DNA of 5,303 nt from contig CAKTXP010000169.1 of NCBI GenBank assembly GCA_934631055.1, forward strand, positions 1 through 5,303, read 5' to 3'. Position numbers and translations under genes: made by a program. Numbering within the stretch: the stretch's first letter is position 1; each line of letters starts with the position of its first letter. The stretch is from an uncultured Clostridia bacterium. Lineage in GTDB: Bacteria > Bacillota > Clostridia > Christensenellales > Aristaeellaceae. Under the pieces are notes generated by a model. The model saw only the letters and a list, made by a program, of their open reading frames with translations, did no database searches and had not been told where the DNA came from. Shown one piece after another: positions 1 through 5,303 of this stretch.

Positions 1-971
1 CTCGTCGATTCAAAGCTGAGTCGGGGCACAAGATATCGGGTCATCATAAAGCCGATCTTCCCGTCGATCAGCACATGACACCATTCTTTCGTCAAACCCA
101 ACACCTGTACCTGCGTTCCGTTCGGGTACAACGCCTTAACGTCAGCATAGGTCGAAGCTTGCTTCCGCAGATTTGCCCCCTGCCCATTGGGATTTTGAAT
201 CGTCACCTTGGGCAGCATTTCGGTTTGCTGATCCTTTGAAGCGTTAAAATCAAGAAATTCATTCCGCATATACCCTTCAAGATTGCCGATTTTAACCCTG
301 CTCCATCCATCGCTTCCCTTTTCAATAATCGCAACTGTACAGCCGTTGTAGTATTTGCCAAGCGATGCGCTGTTCTTCGTTTTCTCTGCGCGCAGATTCA
401 GCCGATCTGTCGAAACCGGGTTATAAACCTGCGCAGTCGCATATCCGTCGTAGTAATTTCCCGTCCGCTGATCCAGAATTGAGCCGTCCGCCGTTATAAA
501 CCCGGTATATTCCCCGACCTGAACATGCCACCACTCCGGCGTAAAGCCCAGAAGCGTCACCGTTTCGCCATAGCCACGCATGTCATACGCTCCGTTTACG
601 TCGCGGGATCGATAAAGCTCCCACGCGCTACTTGTGGAGATATACGTCGGCATTGCGGATTCGACCGTCTGCGCGCTGTTCTCTTGCAGATATTCCTTCA
701 TCATGTAACCTTCGGCCGTTCCGCGACGACCGATTTGAACCCGAACCCATCCGTTGTTCAAATCTTCAAGAATCTGAACCTCCACGCCGTTATAATATTT
801 GCCCAGCGACTCCGCTTCTTTGCTCGGTGCGGCACGCAGATTCAGCCGGTCTGCGGCGTTCGGATTCTGCACAACCGCATAGGCGTCGCCGCCATCCGCT
901 AAAGCCGTGCAGCAGCCGATGCACAGCATCATACAAATCAAAAGGATGCGTCCAACCAGCGTATGTTTCAT
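1..971 (-). CDS. Secreted multi-SH3b-domain protein, C-terminus cut by window edge
   Basis: The frame is open from an ATG at 969-971 to the left edge (323 complete codons, no stop), so the protein is partial. The start is preceded by a purine-rich GGAAGGGCGG stretch. Residues 1-25 look like a Sec signal peptide: K3 and R8, a hydrophobic core (about 9-20), then A23-L24-A25 before D26. Cysteines at 20-21 raise the option of a lipoprotein, but the lipobox fit (CIGC) is poor. Four bacterial SH3-like modules follow, at about 31-95, 104-163, 178-241 and 255-314. Modules 1 and 3 carry the typical RLNLRA, SLGKYYNG, GW.RV.IG and EGYM blocks; modules 2 and 4 are more divergent but share an LG.T.EW.HV block. 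Family knowledge: such modules often bind peptidoglycan or polysaccharide and commonly accompany cell-wall hydrolases. No enzymatic domain is visible here, though one could lie past the edge. The substrate is unknown. Its base composition is less GC-rich than that of the two metabolic genes. Confidence 0.88.
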   Translation of the reverse strand, partial: MKHTLVGRILLICMMLCIGCCTALADGGDAYAVVQNPNAADRLNLRAAPSKEAESLGKYYNGVEVQILEDLNNGWVRVQIGRRGTAEGYMMKEYLQENSAQTVESAMPTYISTSSAWELYRSRDVNGAYDMRGYGETVTLLGFTPEWWHVQVGEYTGFITADGSILDQRTGNYYDGYATAQVYNPVSTDRLNLRAEKTKNSASLGKYYNGCTVAIIEKGSDGWSRVKIGNLEGYMRNEFLDFNASKDQQTEMLPKVTIQNPNGQGANLRKQASTYADVKALYPNGTQVQVLGLTKEWCHVLIDGKIGFMMTRYLVPRLSFEST

Positions 972-1035
972 TTTATCATCCGCCCTTCCTTAAAAATGTC
1001 TGCGCCACAAATCGTCCTTGCAGCAATGCTTTTCA

Positions 1036-1041
1036 ATTATA
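1036..1041 (-). promoter_or_regulatory. Probable -10 box for the SH3b gene
   Basis: The minus strand reads a perfect TATAAT here, 64 bases upstream of the SH3b start and downstream of the glgP terminator. No good -35 hexamer lies at 16-18 bases: the 17-base position reads AAAATG. Either the promoter is weak or activator-dependent, or this is a chance match in an AT-rich patch. The location between a terminator and a gene start supports it. Confidence 0.45.
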
Positions 1042-1079
1042 AAAACGGATCGCACTTCCATTTTCTTCCTGCGAAACAC

Positions 1080-1104
1080 AAAAAGCCCCCTCTTTCGAGG
1101 GAGC
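1080..1104 (-). terminator. Rho-independent terminator of glgP
   Basis: On the minus strand GCTCCCTC pairs with GAGGGGGC (8 base pairs, one G-U) around a GAAA tetraloop and is followed by TTTTT. It lies 25 bases past the glgP stop codon and separates glgP from the SH3b gene downstream on the same strand. Confidence 0.9.
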
Positions 1105-1129
1105 CAGACGCGCTTTCACGCATTTATGA

Positions 1130-3598
1130 TTATTCGTGCTTCTTGGTGAGCGGAGTCAGATGCCAGATCATGTCGTTGTATTCGCGAATCGTGCGGTCAG
1201 AGGAGAAGATGCCGCTCTTGGCGACGTTGATGATCTCCTTGCGCGTCCACGCCTTCTGATCGAGGTAATCCATGCCCAGACGGCCCTGCGCCTGCTGGTA
1301 AGAACCAAAGTCCTTCAGCACCAGATACGGGTCAGCCATGCCGCCGTTGTCGCTGAAGACCAGCGCACGGTACAGACCCTCGAACATCTTCGGGTTCTCC
1401 GGCGTCAGGCTGCCGTCAAACATCATGTTCAGCGCGCGGCGGAGCTCCGCGTTCGTCTCGTAGATATCCAGCGAACGGTACGTTCCCGCGGCATAGAGCG
1501 CTTCGACCTCGTTGGAGCGCATGCCGAAGATATAGCAGTTGTCCTCGCCGACCAGATCCGCGATCTCCACGTTCGCGCCGTCCAGCGTGCCGATGGTCAC
1601 AGCGCCGTTCATCATGAACTTCATGTTGCCCGTGCCGCTGGCTTCCTTGGACGCGGTGGAAAGCTGCTCGCTGACCTCGCTCGCCGGCATCAGCATTTCA
1701 GCCGTGGATACGTTGTAATTCTGGAGGAAGGCGATCTTAATCATCTTGCTGGCGCGCTCATGAGAAGCGACTTTCGCGGCAAGCACATTGATGAAGTGGA
1801 TAATCTCCTTGGCGCGGCGGTAGCCCGGCGCAGCCTTCGCGCCGAAGATGAAGGTGCGCGGCGCCATCGTGTAGTTCGGATCGTCGCAGATGCGGTTGTA
1901 GAGTACGAGGATGTGCAGCGCGTTGAGCAGCTGACGCTTGTACTCATGCAGACGCTTAACCTGCACGTCGAACATCATCGTCGGATCCAGCTCGATGCCC
2001 TGATGGCGGTAGATCCAGCGGCTGAAGCGCTCCTTGTTCTCCTTCTTGATAGCGGCGAATTTCTCGATGAACGCGGCATCGTCCGCGAACGGGAGCAGGT
2101 TTTCCAGCTCCATCAGATCCGTGCGCCAGCCCTGACCGATGGATTCATCCAGCAGGCTGGACAGACCCGGGTTGGCGAGCATCAGCCAGCGGCGCGGCGT
2201 AATGCCGTTGGTGATCGCGCAGAACTTCTCCGGCATGATGGAGTAGTAATCCGCGAACGTCGTGTGCTTGAGGATCTCGCCATGCAGCTGGGAAACGCCG
2301 TTGACCGCATGAGAATACGCGACGCACAGGTTTGCCATGTGCGCCTGATCGTAAGCCAGGATCGCCATGTGTCCGATGCGATCCCACTGTCCCGGGAACG
2401 CGTCAAACAGCTTCTGGCAGAGACGGCGGTTCAGCTCCTGCATGATGGAGTAAATGCGCGGCAGGGTCTCGCGCATCATGTTCTCAGGCCACTTTTCCAG
2501 TGCTTCCGCCATGATGGTGTGGTTGGTGTACGCAACAGTCGCCTGGGTGATGCGCTCCGCCTCTTCCCACGGCAGGCGCTCCTCGTCCACAAGGATGCGC
2601 ATCAGTTCCGGAATGACCATCGCCGGATGCGTGTCGTTGATGTGGAAAGCAACCTTCTCCGGCAGCAGGCTCATGTCCGTGCCGTAGACGCGCTTGAAGT
2701 CCTTGATGGCGTACTGAAGCGTCGCGCTGACCAGGAAGTATTCCTGCATCAGGCGCAGCTTCTTGCCGTTGTAGGTGTTGTCTTCCGGATAAAGCACCTT
2801 GGAAATCTGCGCCGCGATGGAGTTGCCGTCCTCGGCAGAGCCGTTGTAATCGCCGGCGGAGAACTTCTCCAGGTTGAAGTTCTGCGGCAGAACGGCGCTC
2901 CAGGTGCGCAGGCGATCGACGACGTCGCTGCCATAGCCGAGGATCGGCAGATCATACGGCACGGCGATGACGTTCTCCGTGTTCTTGAGGGTAACGTAGT
3001 TTCTGCCGCCGACCCAGTTTTCGACCATCTGACCGCCGAAGCAGACCTCGACCGCGTCGCGCTGCGTCGGGATTTCCCACGCATTGCCGTAGGTCAGCCA
3101 CTCGTCCGGCACTTCGACCTGCTGACCGTCCACGATGCGCTGACGGAACAGACCATACTCGTAGCGGATGGTGCAGCCCATCGCCGGCAGGTTCAGCGTC
3201 GCCAGAGAATCCAGGAAGCAGGCAGCCAGGCGGCCCAGACCGCCGTTGCCCAGCGCCGGTTCCGGCTCCTCATGAAGCACACCGCGCAGGGTCAGACCCA
3301 GCTCTTCAAACGCCTCTTCATATTCCTTGGTGGAGCAGAGGTTGAGCAGATTGTTGTGCAGCCAGCGTCCCGTCAGGAACTCGATGGAAAGATAGTACAG
3401 GCGCTTCGCCTTTTCGCTGCGGCGCGCTTCCTTCTCAAAGCGCCACTTGAGCATGATCTGGTCGCGAACCGTGCTTGCCACAGCCGCATAGACCTGCTTC
3501 GGCGTCGCGTCTTCGATGGTGCAGCCATAATAACGCAGCAGTTTGTTGAGAATGGATTCCTTGATGGTATCCTTGTTATACTCGTTTTGCAGAGGCAT
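1130..3598 (-). CDS. glgP: Glycogen / alpha-glucan phosphorylase
   Basis: This gene encodes a complete 822-residue protein, a normal length for bacterial family GT35 phosphorylases. The enzyme is cytoplasmic and uses pyridoxal phosphate to release glucose-1-phosphate from alpha-1,4-glucan ends. Hallmarks are present in order: GNGGLGRLAACFLDS (117-131), HINDTHPA (319-326), TNHTIMAEALEKWP (358-371, H360 matching the active-site histidine), ITNGITPRRW (462-471), VKRLHEYKRQ (547-556, with R549 and K554 in the phosphate-site positions), EASGTGNMKFMMNGA (652-666, K660 being the PLP-linked lysine) and LDGANVE (672-678). No catalytic residue appears missing. The ATG start is fixed by GGGAGGG seven bases upstream. 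It stands alone between its own promoter and terminator, with no other glg gene in view. Maltodextrin phosphorylase (malP) belongs to the same family and cannot be excluded from sequence; glycogen phosphorylase is the usual call for a lone clostridial copy. Confidence 0.96.
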   Translation of the reverse strand: MPLQNEYNKDTIKESILNKLLRYYGCTIEDATPKQVYAAVASTVRDQIMLKWRFEKEARRSEKAKRLYYLSIEFLTGRWLHNNLLNLCSTKEYEEAFEELGLTLRGVLHEEPEPALGNGGLGRLAACFLDSLATLNLPAMGCTIRYEYGLFRQRIVDGQQVEVPDEWLTYGNAWEIPTQRDAVEVCFGGQMVENWVGGRNYVTLKNTENVIAVPYDLPILGYGSDVVDRLRTWSAVLPQNFNLEKFSAGDYNGSAEDGNSIAAQISKVLYPEDNTYNGKKLRLMQEYFLVSATLQYAIKDFKRVYGTDMSLLPEKVAFHINDTHPAMVIPELMRILVDEERLPWEEAERITQATVAYTNHTIMAEALEKWPENMMRETLPRIYSIMQELNRRLCQKLFDAFPGQWDRIGHMAILAYDQAHMANLCVAYSHAVNGVSQLHGEILKHTTFADYYSIMPEKFCAITNGITPRRWLMLANPGLSSLLDESIGQGWRTDLMELENLLPFADDAAFIEKFAAIKKENKERFSRWIYRHQGIELDPTMMFDVQVKRLHEYKRQLLNALHILVLYNRICDDPNYTMAPRTFIFGAKAAPGYRRAKEIIHFINVLAAKVASHERASKMIKIAFLQNYNVSTAEMLMPASEVSEQLSTASKEASGTGNMKFMMNGAVTIGTLDGANVEIADLVGEDNCYIFGMRSNEVEALYAAGTYRSLDIYETNAELRRALNMMFDGSLTPENPKMFEGLYRALVFSDNGGMADPYLVLKDFGSYQQAQGRLGMDYLDQKAWTRKEIINVAKSGIFSSDRTIREYNDMIWHLTPLTKKHE

Positions 3599-3680
3599 GA
3601 CAAAACCCTCCCATATATGGTTGATAGCGGACGACCGCTTTTTCTACCCGATAAAAGCTCTGTTTTTTTAACAGACCCAT
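3599..3680 (-). promoter_or_regulatory. glgP 5' leader with ribosome binding site and two small hairpins
   Basis: A start about seven bases past the -10 box would give a leader of roughly 80 bases. It contains TCTGTT/AACAGA around an A-rich loop (3659-3675) and AGCGG/CCGCT around a four-base loop (3626-3639). Next comes the 10-base palindrome CCATATATGG (3611-3620), which partly overlaps the GGGAGGG ribosome binding site (3606-3612). No known riboswitch pattern is recognised. The ribosome binding site is certain; a regulatory role for the hairpins is only a possibility. Confidence 0.5.
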
Positions 3681-3685
3681 CAGCC

Positions 3686-3714
3686 ATTATAACATAGATT
3701 CCTTTATGTGGCAA
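3686..3714 (-). promoter_or_regulatory. Sigma-A promoter of glgP
   Basis: The minus strand reads TTGCCA (3709-3714), a 17-base spacer, then a perfect TATAAT (3686-3691). The bases before the -10 box read TGT, giving an extended -10 (TGnTATAAT). The -10 box lies about 90 bases upstream of the glgP ATG. This is a strong vegetative promoter by sequence. Confidence 0.9.
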
Positions 3715-3721
3715 GGAAAAT

Positions 3722-3751
3722 ACAGAAAGCGCCGTTTCGCGCGCCTTCTGT
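3722..3751. repeat. Inverted repeat next to the glgP -35 box
   Basis: ACAGAA-a-GCGC pairs with GCGC-c-TTCTGT around an eight-base centre: ten base pairs with one A/C mismatch. It begins eight bases upstream of the glgP -35 hexamer, a position typical for an activator site. It could also form a hairpin if transcribed. The pairing is seen directly; the function is inferred. Confidence 0.5.
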
Positions 3752-3798
3752 CCGCCTTTCATCATGCGCTTTTCCCCTCTCCCCTATTCATCCGATAC

Positions 3799-3823
3799 GA
3801 GCGTCCCTCAGGGCGTTCTTTTT
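3799..3823 (+). terminator. Terminator-like hairpin without an upstream gene
   Basis: On the plus strand GAGCG-t-CCC folds onto GGG-CGTTC across a TCA loop (eight pairs, one G-U, one bulged T), followed directly by TTTTT. The T-tract gives it plus-strand polarity. No plus-strand gene precedes it in the window, so it either ends an unannotated short transcript or is fortuitous. Confidence 0.4.
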
Positions 3824-3937
3824 CAAAAACAGACCGTCTCTTTTTGACATCTTCCGCGTTTTATACGAATATAGTCCGCGCTTTTCCGTCCATTTTCGCT
3901 CAAATCGGCAAGTTTTTCTCTTTATTGGTCTGATGTC

Positions 3938-3966
3938 TTGATTTGCGCATGCGCATCGTGTATAAT
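3938..3966 (+). promoter_or_regulatory. Sigma-A promoter of kdgK
   Basis: TTGATT (3938-3943), an exact 17-base spacer and a perfect TATAAT (3961-3966). Transcription should start near 3973, leaving a leader of about 68 bases before the ATG at 4041. The spacer contains a 12-base palindrome listed separately. Confidence 0.88.
3944..3955. promoter_or_regulatory. Palindrome in the kdgK promoter spacer, candidate operator
   Basis: TGCGCATGCGCA is a perfect 12-base palindrome lying wholly between the -35 and -10 boxes. A protein bound here would block RNA polymerase, the classical arrangement for a repressor. KDG and uronate genes in Bacillota are often controlled by LacI- or GntR-family repressors that bind palindromes, but I cannot assign this site to a named regulator. 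Confidence 0.5.
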
Positions 3967-4026
3967 AAGGTCAGAAAATGAGTCAGTGTGCGTTTTTCCT
4001 TACCGCGCCTGCTCAAATATAAATTC

Positions 4027-4033
4027 AGGAGTG
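4027..4033 (+). promoter_or_regulatory. Ribosome binding site that fixes the kdgK start
   Basis: AGGAGTG lies seven bases before the ATG at 4041. The in-frame TTG at 4035 would sit one base from it, too close for initiation, so the ATG is the start. Confidence 0.9.
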
Positions 4034-4040
4034 ATTGACA

Positions 4041-5069
4041 ATGGCTCGTATTGTTACTCTCGGTGAGATCATGCTCCGTCTGAAGAGCCCCGCTCTGGAG
4101 CGCTTCTTCCAGAGCCCGTCCCTTGAAGCCACCTTTGGCGGCGGCGAAGCGAACGTGGCTGTTTCTCTTGCCAACTACGGCATGGATGCCGCTTTCGTTA
4201 CCGCTCTGCCGAACAACGCGATCGGCGAGGCGTGCCTGCGCGACGTCCGCAGCTTCGGCGTGGACGTGTCCAACATCAAGATGATGGATGGCCGCATGGG
4301 CATCTATTTCCTGGAGACCGGCTCCAACCAGCGTCCGTCCAAGGTCGTCTATGACCGTGCGGATTCCTGCATCGCCAAGGCTCCGGTCGATACCTTCGAC
4401 TGGAAGAAGATCTTCGACGGCGCGACTTGGTTCCATATCACCGGCATCACCCCGGCGATCTCCCAGTCCGCTGCCGACCTGTCCCTCGCCGCCGTCAAGG
4501 CTGCCAAGGAGATGGGTGTGACCGTTTCCTGCGACCTGAACTACCGCAAGAACCTGTGGAAGTACGGCAAGGAAGCCAAGGAAGTCATGAGCGAGCTTAC
4601 CAAGTATGTCGATGTCGCCATCGCCAACGAGGAAGACTTCCAGAAGTCCCTGGGCATCAGCGCCAAGAGCGACGTCGAGAGCGGCGAGCTTGATCGCGAC
4701 GTCTACAAGCAGATCGCGCAGACCGCGATGGATCTGTATCCGAACCTCAAGACCGTCGCCATCACCCTGCGTGAGTCCAAGAGCGCGGACACCAACTACT
4801 GGGCTGCCTGCATCTACGACGGCAAGGAGTTCTATGTCTCCCGTAAGTATGCCATCACCGATATCGTTGACCGCGTTGGCGGCGGCGATTCCTTCGGCGG
4901 CGGTCTGATCTACGGTCTGAACACCTACAAGACCCAGGCTGAGGCTCTGGAGTTTGCGGTCGCTGCTTCCTGCCTGAAGCACACCATCTCCGGCGACTTC
5001 AACCGCGTGACCGTCAAGGAAGTCGAAAGCCTGATGAAGGGCTCCGGCTCCGGTCGTGTCGAGCGCTGA
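4041..5069 (+). CDS. kdgK: 2-keto-3-deoxygluconate kinase, PfkB family
   Basis: This gene encodes a complete 342-residue cytoplasmic sugar kinase of the ribokinase/PfkB family. KdgK phosphorylates 2-keto-3-deoxygluconate with ATP to KDPG, which KDPG aldolase then splits. Visible family features are the N-terminal VTLGEIMLRL (5-14), the substrate-side glycine motif FGGGEANVAVSLANYG (32-47), YDRA (104-107) and DLNYRKNLW (165-173) at the expected sugar-binding positions, the ANEEDF motif (195-200), and DRVGGGDSFGGGLIYG (277-292) with D283 as the catalytic base. The C-terminal MKGSGSGRVER tail resembles that of clostridial KdgK proteins as I recall them. Other PfkB sugar kinases such as fructokinase are the alternative; the YDR and RKNLW signatures favour KDG. 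The gene is monocistronic, with promoter and terminator close on either side, and no KDPG aldolase or uronate gene is adjacent. Its regular, GC-ending codon use suggests good expression. Confidence 0.88.
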   Translation: MARIVTLGEIMLRLKSPALERFFQSPSLEATFGGGEANVAVSLANYGMDAAFVTALPNNAIGEACLRDVRSFGVDVSNIKMMDGRMGIYFLETGSNQRPSKVVYDRADSCIAKAPVDTFDWKKIFDGATWFHITGITPAISQSAADLSLAAVKAAKEMGVTVSCDLNYRKNLWKYGKEAKEVMSELTKYVDVAIANEEDFQKSLGISAKSDVESGELDRDVYKQIAQTAMDLYPNLKTVAITLRESKSADTNYWAACIYDGKEFYVSRKYAITDIVDRVGGGDSFGGGLIYGLNTYKTQAEALEFAVAASCLKHTISGDFNRVTVKEVESLMKGSGSGRVER

Positions 5070-5083
5070 TTCAGCGTCATATC

Positions 5084-5127
5084 AAAAGCGATCCGTTTCC
5101 CCATTCAGGGAAGCGGACCGCTTTTTT
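5084..5127 (+). terminator. Rho-independent terminator of kdgK
   Basis: An 18-position stem (5084-5101 with 5108-5125) has one A/C mismatch and one G-U pair, a CATTCA loop and a run of six T. It starts 14 bases past the stop codon. The four A at the left foot give the minus strand a short T-tract too, so it may work in both directions. Confidence 0.95.
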
Positions 5128-5261
5128 ATATGGAGTTACGCCTAGCTGCCGCTCAGACTCCCTTCTCCGCTTCGCGGCGGCTTAAATATGGTTATCCTCC
5201 TCTATCGCAAAGCGATAGCGATGTGTAAGGTGAAAGGAACTCAGTTCCCCAGACTGTAGAC
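5128..5261. other. Non-coding intergenic stretch with serial small hairpins
   Basis: No credible gene is seen. Three short perfect hairpins occur in series: CCGC/GCGG with loop TTC (5167-5177), CTATCGC/GCGATAG with loop AAA (5202-5218), and GGAAC/GTTCC with loop TCA (5236-5248). A series of hairpins ending in a terminator is seen in dispersed intergenic repeats of gut Clostridia, but with a single copy in view this cannot be shown to be a repeat. Confidence 0.35.
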
Positions 5262-5296
5262 AAAAAGCTATTCTCCCCCCGAAGGGGGAGAATAGC
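5262..5296 (-). terminator. Strong terminator for a convergent gene beyond the right edge
   Basis: On the minus strand a perfect 13-base-pair stem (GCTATTCTCCCCC with its complement) closes on a TTCG tetraloop flanked by C and G, an extra-stable loop, and is followed by TTTTT (5262-5266). On the plus strand the tail is only CCCTTT. The polarity implies a minus-strand gene ending just right of the window, convergent with kdgK. Confidence 0.85.
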
Positions 5297-5303
5297 CCTT
5301 TCC

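Noticed and set aside
525..1042. Two overlapping plus-strand frames of 125 and 136 codons
   Set aside because: Both lie largely opposite the SH3b gene, which has a signal peptide, repeat structure and conserved motifs. The plus-strand translations show no family resemblance.
1136..3697. An 853-codon open frame on the plus strand opposite glgP
   Set aside because: It is the antisense image of a GC-rich phosphorylase gene. Its translation is rich in Arg, Val, Ala and His with no domain, it lacks a convincing ribosome binding site, and the other strand has a clear family match with all catalytic motifs.
3844..3875. A perfect TTGACA at 3844-3849 as a second kdgK promoter
   Set aside because: No acceptable -10 box lies at 16-18 bases: candidates there match TATAAT at only three positions, and TATAGT is 20 bases away.
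3978..4022. A 14-codon leader peptide frame before kdgK
   Set aside because: The predicted transcript begins near 3973, so the AAGG that would act as its ribosome binding site would not be transcribed. The frame has no run of regulatory codons.
4035..4040. TTG at 4035 as the start of kdgK, giving 344 residues
   Set aside because: Only one base would separate it from AGGAGTG. The ATG at 4041 has ideal spacing and gives the usual MARIVTLGE N-terminus.
4878..4911. GGGDSFGGG in place of the commoner GAGDSF motif in the kinase
   Set aside because: The Gly-for-Ala change keeps the anion hole and the catalytic aspartate and is usual in this KdgK subgroup, so there is no sign of inactivation.
3900..4982. 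A 360-codon open frame on the minus strand opposite kdgK
   Set aside because: Its translation is a low-complexity run of Gly, Val, Ala, Asp and Leu mirroring the kdgK codons. It runs through the kdgK promoter and has no recognisable motif.
5037..5066. Gly/Ser-rich C-terminal tail of KdgK as an unusual extension
   Set aside because: From family knowledge, clostridial KdgK proteins commonly end in a similar KG.GSGRV.R tail, so it is normal.

Overview
The window comes from a bacterium, most likely a member of the Bacillota (class Clostridia, gut or anaerobic type). The grounds are strong Shine-Dalgarno sequences (GGGAGGG, AGGAGTG), consensus sigma-A promoters with 17-base spacers, U-tailed hairpin terminators and a secreted protein built of bacterial SH3 repeats. 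The two metabolic genes favour G or C in third codon positions. No species can be named from the sequence alone.

Layout, left to right. Bases 1-971 (minus strand) hold the first 323 codons of a secreted protein with four SH3b modules; its C-terminus lies beyond the left edge. Bases 972-1129 hold its promoter region and the terminator of the next gene. Bases 1130-3598 (minus) encode a complete 822-residue glycogen/alpha-glucan phosphorylase (glgP). Bases 3599-4040 are a divergent intergenic region with a strong promoter in each direction, an inverted repeat next to the glgP -35 box, a terminator-like hairpin with no gene in front of it, and a 12-base perfect palindrome inside the spacer of the right-hand promoter. 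Bases 4041-5069 (plus) encode a complete 342-residue PfkB-family sugar kinase, best read as 2-keto-3-deoxygluconate kinase (kdgK). A strong terminator follows. The last 176 bases hold several small hairpins and a second strong terminator whose T-tract serves the minus strand, implying a convergent gene to the right.

How the genes work together: glgP releases glucose-1-phosphate from storage or dietary alpha-glucans, and kdgK feeds uronate- or gluconate-derived KDG into central metabolism as KDPG. Both are carbon-supply enzymes, but they are transcribed apart, each as a single-gene unit with its own promoter and terminator. The SH3b protein is a separate cell-envelope gene.

This is mostly an ordinary housekeeping region, and I find no convincing novel multi-gene system. 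The points most worth a second look are the palindrome in the kdgK promoter, the inverted repeat and orphan terminator in the divergent intergenic region, and the duplicated A-B-A-B layout of the SH3b protein.
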